From Arthrobacter sp. (GTDB lineage: Bacteria; Actinomycetota; Actinomycetes; Actinomycetales; Micrococcaceae): a stretch of 11,304 nt of DNA. The notes under the pieces are model-generated. The model searched no databases and had not been told where the DNA came from. It was given only the letters and a program-made list of their open reading frames with translations. The position numbers and the translations under genes were made by a program. This document shows, piece after piece, positions 1-6,034 of the stretch. Position 1 is the stretch's first letter. Every line of letters starts with the position of its first letter. The stretch spans positions 1 through 11,304 of the forward strand of contig JASLBS010000123.1 in assembly GCA_030146405.1 (NCBI GenBank), given 5' to 3'.

Positions 1-262
1 TCGGATCGGTCTTCATCCTCGCGCTCGCACAGCGCGCCGAAGGCCGCTCCCCCTATGCTAAGGACCCGTCCGCCACCGCCGCCATGGTGGCCGACGAACA
101 GATCCACGAGGAGGTGGTGCGCGGCCTCGCCACGCGCGGGCGCAACCGCCTCCTCGTGGATCTGTTCGTCGGCCACCATGGCGGCGGTGGCGGACGGGTC
201 CTTCGCATAGGGGGAGCGGCCTTCGGCGCGCTGTGCGAGCGCGAGGATGAAGACCGATCCGA
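1..262. repeat. 114-bp fold-back inverted repeat with 34-bp loop
   Basis: Bases 1-114 are the reverse complement of 149-262, with one mismatch (T59 against C204). The loop is 115-148. The left arm reaches the window edge, so it could be longer. Both arms lie inside the VIT1/CCC1 ferritin-domain coding sequence, so this is a head-to-head duplication of gene sequence and not a mobile-element end or a terminator. A palindrome of this size can come from a fold-back replication or repair event, from amplification or ligation chimerism, or from an assembler turning around at a contig end. Confidence 0.95.
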
Positions 263-521
263 AGCGTCGCGCCAGCATACCGAGGAGCCTGTTGCGGAAG
301 GAGGGTTGCAGGGGGCGCCCTACGTCATCTCCGAGCAGGGCGAGCCAGTGAGCCTCGTGGCGGCCCTCGGCGTCGGCGAGGCCGAGGAGGATCTCACGCT
401 CCTCCCCGGTACGGCGTCGTGCGAGATAGCGGTAGGTCACGGCTTCGGCGCGCTCGTCGGCGAGGTGCTGGCGCCAACGTCTGATGTCGGCGGGCGAGGG
501 AGTGGAGGGCGGGGACGTCAT
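1..521 (-). CDS. VIT1/CCC1-type transporter, N-terminal ferritin-like domain only; broken by a fold-back
   Basis: The frame starts at an ATG (521-519) preceded by CGGAG about 8 nt upstream. It encodes about 124 authentic residues before the fold-back at 149. This part is a rubrerythrin/ferritin-like helical domain with the usual carboxylate/His pattern: ADERAEA near residues 21-27, EGRHEAHW at 52-59 and DEQIHEE at 118-124. Actinobacterial proteins with this front end normally continue into a VIT1/CCC1 membrane domain that moves Fe2+/Mn2+, for about 360 residues in total. Here the membrane part is missing. After residue 124 the frame enters the antisense of its own sequence and stays open to the window edge, giving a Gly/His-rich nonsense tail. 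Family identity is recognised from memory of homologues and is fairly sure. Whether the gene is truly broken depends on whether the fold-back is real. It is divergent from the acyl-CoA ligase at 840. Confidence 0.75.
   Translation of the reverse strand, partial: MTSPPSTPSPADIRRWRQHLADERAEAVTYRYLARRRTGEEREILLGLADAEGRHEAHWLALLGDDVGRPLQPSFRNRLLGMLARRFGSVFILALAQRAEGRSPYAKDPSATAAMVADEQIHEEAVAPARGEAAHHLLVDLFVGHHGGGGGRVLSIGGAAFGALCEREDEDRS
3..148 (+). pseudogene. Inverted partial copy of the VIT1/CCC1 ferritin-like domain
   Basis: Read on the plus strand from base 3, this stretch encodes the same protein segment as the minus-strand gene, from about residue 88 (GSVFILALAQRAE) through DEQIHEE. It then continues naturally into VVRGLATRGRNR, up to about residue 136. 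Those last 12 residues fit the family and lie in the 34-bp loop, which has no counterpart on the minus strand. At 149 the sequence turns around. The copy is open at the left edge, so its extent is unknown. It has no start or stop of its own here, and the plus-strand frame running through 149-659 is antisense read-through, not a gene. Confidence 0.75.
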
Positions 522-839
522 GGGGTGCTCCGGTTGATCGGGTGTGCGTCCACGACCAGGCCCGAAGCAGGAGCTCCGGCCGGGTGCGGGAAAGCGCAGG
601 GTCGGCCGAAGGTCTCGCTCGCCGGTCGGATCAACCGGTGGATTGCCGGGCATCGATGACGCCAGTATGTCGACAGGCCGCATGTCCGTCGGGACGCGGA
701 GCTACTCCCCTTCAGCCATCGATCATACCGGAGAGTCGTTCCGCCAATGGAATGCGCCTCTGGGGCGGTTCCTGCCGCATCGGGTACCGTGACCGGGCGG
801 CGAGCGATACAGTTCTACCGGACAACAGGAAGCAGGCTT
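522..839. other. Divergent intergenic region, 318 bp, with one spaced 10-bp inverted repeat
   Basis: This gap separates the minus-strand transporter start from the acyl-CoA ligase start and must hold promoters for both. I found no convincing protein, tRNA or known riboswitch. The open frames across it lack family-like composition or a supported start. A 10-bp inverted repeat, CCGGTTGATC at 530-539 and GATCAACCGG at 629-638, is the only clear structure. A weak -10-like TACAGT lies near 808, without a good -35 partner. Confidence 0.4.
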
Positions 840-2606
840 ATGGATTTCGCAGATCGACCGTGGCTGGAGAGCTATGCCCCCGGCGTCCCCCGGAGCTTCG
901 ACGTGCCCGAGGGTACGTTGTCGGACCTCTTCGACGAGTCGGTGGGGATTTACCGCAGGGCGACGGCGCTGGAGTTCTTCGGGGCCTCGACGAGTTACAC
1001 GGAGCTGAGCGAGGCCGTGGCGCGGGCGGCTGAAGGGCTGCGCCGCCTCGGCGTCGTGGCCGGCGACCGCGTTGCGCTCGTGCTGCCGAACTGTCCGCAG
1101 CACGTGATCGCGTTCTACGCCGTCCTCCGCCTCGGAGCGGTGGTGGTGGAGCACAACCCGCTCTACACCGACCGCGAGCTACGCCACCAGTTCGAGGACC
1201 ACGGTGCGAAGGTGGCGATCGTCTGGGATCGCGTGGCACCCAGGGTGCAGCGCCTGCCCCGGGACATCCCGGTGGATTCGGTGGTCAGCGTGGACCTCAT
1301 CAGCGCCATGCCGGCCTCGCGCCGTCTTGCGCTCCGACTGCCTCTTCCCCGTGCGCGAGCGGCGAGGGCGGCATTGACTCCCACCGAGAGCGTCACCGGT
1401 GCCCGGAGGACCGTGCGGTGGCGCGAGCTCCTGCACCACCGGCCGTTGTCACGCAGGCATCAGCGCCCGGTCCCCACGGACACCGCCGTCCTGCAGTACA
1501 CCAGCGGGACCACGGGCGTCCCGAAGGGCGCCGTGCTGACGCACCGGAACCTGCTCGCCAACGCCGCGCAGGGGCGTGCCTGGGTGCCCGGGCTGGTGGA
1601 GGGACGCGAGACCGTCTACGCCGTGCTGCCCATGTTCCATGCCTACGGGTTGACCCTGTGCCTCACCTTCGCCATGAGTATCGGCGCGAAGCTGGTGCTC
1701 TTCCCCCGGTTCGACGTCGGGCTGGTGCTCGACGCCGCGAAGAAGAGCCCGCCCACCTTCCTGCCCGCGGTGCCACCCATCTACGAGCGGCTCGCGGCGG
1801 GAGCAGCGGAGCGCGGTGCGGACCTCCGGAGCATCAGGTTCGCGATCTCGGGCGCCATGAACCTGCCGGAGTCCACGGTGGAGACCTGGGAGGCGGCCAC
1901 GGGTGGTTATCTGATCGAGGGGTACGGGTTGACGGAGACGTCCCCGGTCTCGGCGGGCAACCCGATCGGTCCCACCCGCCGCCCGGGCACGGTGGGCGTT
2001 CCGTTCCCCGGAACCGACATCCGGATCGTGGACCCCGAGGACCCGAGCGTGGACCGAGGGCCGGGCGAGGCGGGGGAGCTGCTCATCCGCGGACCGCAGG
2101 TCTTCCAGGGGTACTGGCGGAAGCCCGACGAGACGCGCGCCGTCCTGCTCGACGGCGAGTGGTTCCGTACGGGCGACATCGTGCGGATGGACGAGGGATA
2201 CTTCCTGACGATCGTGGACCGCATCAAGGAACTGATCATCACGGGTGGCTTCAACGTCGCCCCGTCCGAGGTGGAGGACACCCTCCGGGCGCACTCCGAC
2301 GTGCTGGATGCCGCGGTGGTGGGAATACCGGGGGCGGACGGCGGCGAGGACGTCGTTGCCGTCGTGGTCCTGGCCGACGGAGCAGAGCTCGACCCCGAGG
2401 CGCTCCGCGTCCACTGCCGTGGAGGGCTCGCCGCCTACAAGGTGCCGCGCAGGATCACCCGCGCGGACGACCTGCCACGATCTCAGATCGGCAAGGTCCT
2501 CCGCCGCGAGGTGCGGGACTCGTTGCTGCTCGGCAGCACCGACGGCTCAGCCGGTGACGGACCTGCCGCGGAGAAGCCCGGTCGGGGCAAGGTGGACCAC
2601 GGGTGA
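840..2606 (+). CDS. Long-chain fatty-acid--CoA ligase (AMP-binding, FadD-like)
   Basis: A 588-residue cytoplasmic acyl-CoA synthetase of the ANL superfamily. It activates a carboxylic acid with ATP to an acyl-adenylate and then transfers it to CoA. Visible motifs in order: the phosphate-binding loop YTSGTTGVPKG (220-230), MFHAYG (265-270), YGLTE (362-366), the ATP-ribose-binding TGD (444-446), the hinge DRIKELIITGG (460-470), and the C-terminal catalytic lysine in RSQIGKVLRRE (K552). Length is normal for FadD. The ATG at 840 has AGGAAG (827-832) 7 nt upstream. An in-frame upstream ATG at 747 would add 31 residues unlike the family and is less likely. An Arg/Ala-rich insert (about 158-190) sits between N-subdomain elements. 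The polar last 25 residues (from about 565) look disordered. Chain-length preference cannot be read from the sequence. It is followed after 100 bp by the permease gene on the same strand. Confidence 0.93.
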   Translation: MDFADRPWLESYAPGVPRSFDVPEGTLSDLFDESVGIYRRATALEFFGASTSYTELSEAVARAAEGLRRLGVVAGDRVALVLPNCPQHVIAFYAVLRLGAVVVEHNPLYTDRELRHQFEDHGAKVAIVWDRVAPRVQRLPRDIPVDSVVSVDLISAMPASRRLALRLPLPRARAARAALTPTESVTGARRTVRWRELLHHRPLSRRHQRPVPTDTAVLQYTSGTTGVPKGAVLTHRNLLANAAQGRAWVPGLVEGRETVYAVLPMFHAYGLTLCLTFAMSIGAKLVLFPRFDVGLVLDAAKKSPPTFLPAVPPIYERLAAGAAERGADLRSIRFAISGAMNLPESTVETWEAATGGYLIEGYGLTETSPVSAGNPIGPTRRPGTVGVPFPGTDIRIVDPEDPSVDRGPGEAGELLIRGPQVFQGYWRKPDETRAVLLDGEWFRTGDIVRMDEGYFLTIVDRIKELIITGGFNVAPSEVEDTLRAHSDVLDAAVVGIPGADGGEDVVAVVVLADGAELDPEALRVHCRGGLAAYKVPRRITRADDLPRSQIGKVLRREVRDSLLLGSTDGSAGDGPAAEKPGRGKVDHG

Positions 2607-2706
2607 GCGCCGTGGATCTGGCCGGCAGGAGCCGGACCGAGCAGGACAGCTCACGCAGGGACAGATCAAGCAACGGGCGTCACGCCCCTGGACGGAATGA
2701 GGCAGC

Positions 2707-4185
2707 ATGACCAACCGGGCCAGGCCTGAGGGGTACGACAGCAGCACCGTAGACCGGAGCGACGGTGACGGACGGGATCAAGCGGCCGGTACCGCGCTCG
2801 GGACCGCCGAGGCACGAGGACGCACCGTCGACGGCCGGACGAGCGACCCCGCGGATCCGGAGGCGAACCGCAAGGACCCGGCGCCGACGGGCCTGTGGCA
2901 GGACAGCCTGGGCGGAGCGAGTATCAGGGCTGCCCAGGTACTGATGATCACCGTCCTTGTGGTCATCGTGGGCTATGCCCTCATCCAGGTGACACTGGTG
3001 GTCATCCCCGTGTTGCTGGCACTCATCCTGGCCGCTGCGATCAGCCCGCTGGTCAACTGGCTACGCCGGAAGGGGTGGCCCAGTGCGGCAGCCACGGGAG
3101 CCGCTTTCCTGCTCCTCCTGGTGGTCATCGGCGGACTCCTCACCGGGATCGTCTTCGCCATCATCGATCAGGCCGGCGAGCTCATCGACCAGGCGACGCA
3201 GGGGTTCGACCGCGTGTACGACTACGTGCGATCCGGCCCGATACCGGTCAACGAGGAGCAGATCGAATCGGCGCGTGATGCCGTCGTCGATTTCGCCACG
3301 AGCAGCAGCGTGGGAGCGGGGGCCATCTCGGGCCTGAGCGCGGCGGGCAACTTCTTCGCAGGCGCCGCCCTTCTGGCGGTCATCCTGTTCTTCTTCCTCA
3401 AGGACGGCGACAGGATCTGGGCGTTCATGCTGCGCGCCTTCCGAGGCAAGCGTCTCGTCAAGGCCCGCAGTGTGGGGGAGAAGGGGCTCGAGGTCCTGGG
3501 CGGTTACGTGCGGGGAACGGCCATCATCGCGTTCGTCGATGCGTTCTTCATCGGCCTGGCCCTGGTGATCATGGGGATCCCCCTGGCCATCCCCCTCTCG
3601 GCCCTGATCTTCGTCGGTGCGTTCATCCCGATCGTCGGTGCGTCCCTGAGCGCCATCCTCGCCGCACTCGTGGCACTGGTGTCCGACGGTCCGGTCGATG
3701 CCCTGATCGTCGTGGCGGTCATCATCGCGGTGAACCAGCTCGAGGGCAACTTCCTCCAGCCCGTGGTGATGGGCCGTACGCTGCAGGTCCATGCACTCGT
3801 GGTGCTGCTCGCGCTCACCGCAGGAACGGTCCTCGCGGGCATCATCGGTGCGATCCTGTCCGTGCCGATCGCCGCGGTGATCTGGGCGGCGATCAAGGCC
3901 TGGAACCAGAAGGACGACGCCGACATCACGGAGGACGACATAGCCCTCGCGGAGCGGGAGACGGCCCTGGACGAGCAGGGCCACGGCATCCGGTCCATGT
4001 CCAAGGAGGAAGCCGACAGGCTGCTCCACCACGTCCCGGCGGAGGGTGGCTCCGGTCGGGAGCGCCCTCTAACGGCTGCCCGTGCGATCGAGACGGTGGG
4101 CAAGGGAAGGTCGCGGCGTCGTAGGGACGGCGGTTCCTCCGCGACCGTGAAGTCGGAGCACACCGAGGAGTCGGGCCGGCCGTAG
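2707..4185 (+). CDS. AI-2E family transporter (PF01594-type permease)
   Basis: A 492-residue polytopic membrane protein of the AI-2E/UPF0118 family, which includes the AI-2 exporter TqsA and several Na+/H+ antiporter-like members. The substrate is therefore uncertain. About eight hydrophobic segments are visible: roughly 75-95, 97-117, 128-153, 212-231, 271-290, 295-325, 329-344 and 361-396. The soluble stretch between segments 3 and 4 (about 154-210) is typical of the family. The hallmark NQLEGNFLQPVVMGR lies at 343-357. The first 70 residues are polar and Asp/Gly/Arg-rich, and the last 90 are charged with a basic RSRRRR patch (468-473), so both tails probably lie in the cytoplasm and are disordered. 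The ATG at 2707 has only a weak GAGG about 5 nt upstream. A later start is possible because the N-terminal tail is not conserved in the family. Confidence 0.9.
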   Translation: MTNRARPEGYDSSTVDRSDGDGRDQAAGTALGTAEARGRTVDGRTSDPADPEANRKDPAPTGLWQDSLGGASIRAAQVLMITVLVVIVGYALIQVTLVVIPVLLALILAAAISPLVNWLRRKGWPSAAATGAAFLLLLVVIGGLLTGIVFAIIDQAGELIDQATQGFDRVYDYVRSGPIPVNEEQIESARDAVVDFATSSSVGAGAISGLSAAGNFFAGAALLAVILFFFLKDGDRIWAFMLRAFRGKRLVKARSVGEKGLEVLGGYVRGTAIIAFVDAFFIGLALVIMGIPLAIPLSALIFVGAFIPIVGASLSAILAALVALVSDGPVDALIVVAVIIAVNQLEGNFLQPVVMGRTLQVHALVVLLALTAGTVLAGIIGAILSVPIAAVIWAAIKAWNQKDDADITEDDIALAERETALDEQGHGIRSMSKEEADRLLHHVPAEGGSGRERPLTAARAIETVGKGRSRRRRDGGSSATVKSEHTEESGRP

Positions 4186-4190
4186 TCGCG

Positions 4191-4233
4191 GGCCCGGCTC
4201 TCGGGTCCGCGGGAGGTCCCGAGCGCCGGGGCC
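4191..4233. terminator. GC-rich hairpin downstream of the AI-2E permease
   Basis: GGCCCGGCTCTCGGG (4191-4205) pairs with CCCGAGCGCCGGGGCC (4218-4233), with one bulge and one mismatch, around a 12-nt loop. It starts 5 bp after the permease stop. No T-tract follows, as is common in high-GC actinobacteria. It lies between convergent genes and is probably a terminator. Confidence 0.55.
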
Positions 4234-4244
4234 TTCCGCGGAGT

Positions 4245-4274
4245 CCCGGCGATCGACGCGTCGCGGTCGCCGGG
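4245..4274. terminator. Hairpin downstream of the symporter pseudogene
   Basis: CCCGGCGA (4245-4252) and TCGCCGGG (4267-4274) form a perfect 8-bp stem. The loop itself holds the palindrome CGACGCGTCG. It lies 4 bp beyond the minus-strand symporter stop, and its position suits a terminator for that gene. It sits back to back with the hairpin at 4191-4233. Confidence 0.5.
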
Positions 4275-4278
4275 GGGA

Positions 4279-5140
4279 TCAGGACCCCGTCCGGATCGGT
4301 TCCTCCTCGGGCATCTGTCCGGCCACCCTCCGGTCCCAGGCCTCCAGCACGGCAGCGTCGGTCGGCCGGGTGGACAGGGAGACGGCGACGTAGACGAGCA
4401 GTGACGCCGCGAGGCCGTAGTAGATGGGCTCATTGGCATAGACGCCGTCGTACCGGTTCTCCCCCGTGATCTCGAGGTAGGCCATGGTGCCGAGGGTCAT
4501 GAGGGTTCCGGCGGCCATGGATGTCCCGGCACCGATGCCATTGCCGCGGCGCCACAGCAGGCCACCGAGGATCGCCACGAGCAGTCCACCCACCAGGATG
4601 TCGTACGCGATGGTCAGTGCCGCCACCACGTCCTGCACGATCACCGCGAGCGCGATGGTCACGAGACCGAGCCCGAGCACCCACCAATGACTCGACCGGC
4701 TAGCGTGCTCTGCCGTGGGGCGCTCCTCGGTGCTCCGCCTGAGCCGGCCGGAGACGAAAGGCGCCACGTCGGTCCGGGCCACGGTGGCCGCGGCGAGGAG
4801 GGCACCGGATGCCGTGGACATCATGGCGGCCACGGCCGCCGCGAGCACCACGCCGCCCACGCCGATCGGCAGGACGTTCAGGGCGAGGTCCGCGTAGACG
4901 TCGTCGCGTGAATCCAGGACCGGCAGGATCACGCTCGCACTCATGCCGATCACGGCACCCGCGATGCCAGGCTCCACCGAGGACGACGGCGGCCATGGTT
5001 CCCGTGTAGATGAACGGCCCGAGGCGGCGCCCGGCCACGAGGTAGTCACTCGTGTTCCGGGTGCGGGACTTGCCCCACCAGACGAAACCGAGCATGGCGA
5101 CGAGGGCGGCCGCCTCGATGGCTATGTTGAGTGTCTGCAT
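4279..5140 (-). pseudogene. Sodium:solute symporter, internally deleted and frameshifted
   Basis: The start is an ATG at 5140 with GAAGGATC just upstream. The first 57 residues are a typical SSS N-terminus: a hydrophobic helix, then KSRTRNTSDYLVAGRRLGPF and TGTMAAVVLGGA. The frame then turns to nonsense (WHRGCRDR...) and ends near 4700. The C-terminal half lies in another frame from about 4977 down to the stop at 4279. It begins near EPGIAGAVIGM and carries the SSS signature-like segment AAAVAAMMSTASGALLAAA plus further membrane helices. Together about 285 residues remain of a usual 480-500, so roughly 200 codons are missing at about 4970-4980 and the halves are out of frame. The product should be non-functional as written. 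It is divergent from the XRE/cupin regulator and was probably the uptake system for the catabolic genes. An assembly deletion is the main alternative. Confidence 0.85.
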
Positions 5141-5309
5141 GGGATCCTTCGATCAGTGATTTCTGAGGTGCGCCACGGGCAACAGTTGGTGCCCGGTGAG
5201 TTACGCGTGGCACAGGCGACGCGTCAATGATGGCAAGCTCGTGTAACGCGGTGATCACCGTCGAATGACAGCCGTGCTTCCGGCATCGAACATCCAGAGA
5301 GGTCCAAGC
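5141..5309. promoter_or_regulatory. Divergent regulatory region between symporter and XRE/cupin regulator
   Basis: This 169-bp region must serve the minus-strand symporter and the plus-strand regulator. It holds a perfect 12-bp palindrome (CGGTGATCACCG, 5249-5260) and a short hairpin CGGGCA/TGCCCG (5176-5181 and 5190-5195). On the minus strand a TTGACG box is centred near 5225, but the -10 at the right distance is poor. I could not match it to a known riboswitch, including the guanidine classes. Confidence 0.45.
5249..5260. promoter_or_regulatory. Perfect 12-bp palindrome, candidate operator
   Basis: CGGTGATCACCG is identical to its reverse complement and lies 49 bp upstream of the regulator start, in the shared region with the symporter. 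Self-binding by the adjacent XRE/cupin protein is a reasonable inference, but no second copy was found upstream of the agmatinase gene. Confidence 0.4.
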
Positions 5310-5885
5310 ATGAAGGCCCTGCCCGTAGAGCCGAGCAACGCACCCGTGGCCATCGGTTCCCGTCTCCGGGTGGCACGGCAGGCGCAGCGCATGACGATCG
5401 AGCAGGTGGCCCACACGACGGGGCTGACCAAGGGATTCCTGAGCCGTGTGGAGCGGGATCTCACCTCTCCCTCGGTCGCCTCACTGGTCACCCTGTGCCA
5501 GGTCCTGTCGATCTCCGTCGGGGACCTCTTCCTGGCCCCGGAGACGCACGTGACCCGGCTCTCGGAGGCGCCGCACATCAGTCTCGGCGGGCACGGCATC
5601 GACGAGCGGCTGATCACGGCGCGGTCGGAGCGCAGGCTGCAGATGATCCGCGCCGTCGTCGAGCCCCATGGTCATGGGGAGGACGAGCCGTACACCGTGG
5701 ACTGCGAGGTCGAGACCCTCCATGTTCTCGAGGGGCGCTTCGTCCTGATCCTGTCCTCGCACCGCTACGAGCTCGAAGCCGGTGACACGGTGACCTTCCC
5801 CGGCCGCGAACCGCATACCTGGCTGAACCCCTCGGAGCAGCGTGCCGTGGTGCTCTGGACCCTGGTTCCTGCAGCCTCCGGGTAG
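5310..5885 (+). CDS. XRE-family transcriptional regulator with C-terminal cupin domain
   Basis: A 191-residue DNA-binding regulator. Residues 16-72 form an XRE helix-turn-helix: IGSRLRVARQAQRMTIEQVA, then TGLTKGFLSRVERDLTSPS, then SVASLVTLCQVL. Residues about 115-187 form a small cupin barrel, with EPHGHGEDE (118-126), LEGRFVLIL and FPGREPHTW (163-171), which usually binds a small-molecule effector. The architecture and length match PuuR-type regulators of polyamine catabolism. The chosen ATG at 5310 has AGAGAGG 7 nt upstream. An ATG at 5265 in the same frame would add 15 residues without a good ribosome binding site. It lies between the divergent symporter and the agmatinase/ThDP-enzyme pair, so it probably controls one or both. 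Repressor or activator cannot be decided from the sequence. Confidence 0.9.
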   Translation: MKALPVEPSNAPVAIGSRLRVARQAQRMTIEQVAHTTGLTKGFLSRVERDLTSPSVASLVTLCQVLSISVGDLFLAPETHVTRLSEAPHISLGGHGIDERLITARSERRLQMIRAVVEPHGHGEDEPYTVDCEVETLHVLEGRFVLILSSHRYELEAGDTVTFPGREPHTWLNPSEQRAVVLWTLVPAASG

Positions 5886-5930
5886 TCGACCTGCCCACAC
5901 CACGAGACCCGGTCCGGGATCGCCCTGCGG

Positions 5931-5961
5931 CTGCGGACTCCTTGACCGGAGGCGTCCGCAG
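5931..5961. promoter_or_regulatory. Inverted repeat over the ureohydrolase -35 box
   Basis: CTGCGGAC (5931-5938) and GTCCGCAG (5954-5961) are perfect 8-bp arms. After one mismatch, a further 3 bp (CCT/AGG) can pair. The centre contains the TTGACC box. It could be an operator, or a terminator for the regulator gene that ends 45 bp upstream, or both. Confidence 0.45.
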
Positions 5962-5970
5962 CCCTAGCGT
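5942..5970 (+). promoter_or_regulatory. Candidate promoter of the agmatinase-family operon
   Basis: A -35-like TTGACC (5942-5947) is followed after 17 bp by a -10-like TAGCGT (5965-5970). That leaves a leader of about 58 nt before the ATG at 6035. Spacing is ideal for a housekeeping sigma factor and the -35 matches 5 of 6 consensus bases. Confidence 0.5.
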
Positions 5971-6034
5971 GAGGGAAACTTCTGATGCATATCGGGCAAC
6001 CCGACGGCGGGTGGACCCGGAAGGGACGACATCG

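Noticed and set aside
84..659. Plus-strand 191-residue open frame
   Set aside because: It begins in the inverted copy of the ferritin-like domain and from 149 reads the antisense of the same gene. The Gly/Arg-rich composition is that of a shadow frame.
747..839. Upstream ATG start for the acyl-CoA ligase
   Set aside because: The added residues show no family similarity. AGGAAG lies 7 nt before the ATG at 840.
1449..2414. Long minus-strand frame (321 codons) opposite the acyl-CoA ligase
   Set aside because: It lies wholly antisense to a gene with all expected motifs. Its His/Arg/Gly-rich composition is typical of antisense frames in high-GC DNA.
3061..4032. Long minus-strand frame opposite the AI-2E permease
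   Set aside because: It is antisense to a clear membrane protein, and its Asp/Arg/His-rich product is a mirror of hydrophobic codons.
5150..5309. Guanidine riboswitch in the leader of the symporter or regulator
   Set aside because: I looked because of the guanidino context. The paired ACGR hairpin loops of the class II type are not present, and no other class could be recognised by eye.
5942..6034. Upstream TTG start for the ureohydrolase
   Set aside because: The TTG is part of the best -35 box and would add 31 residues unlike the family. The ATG at 6035 has a proper ribosome binding site.
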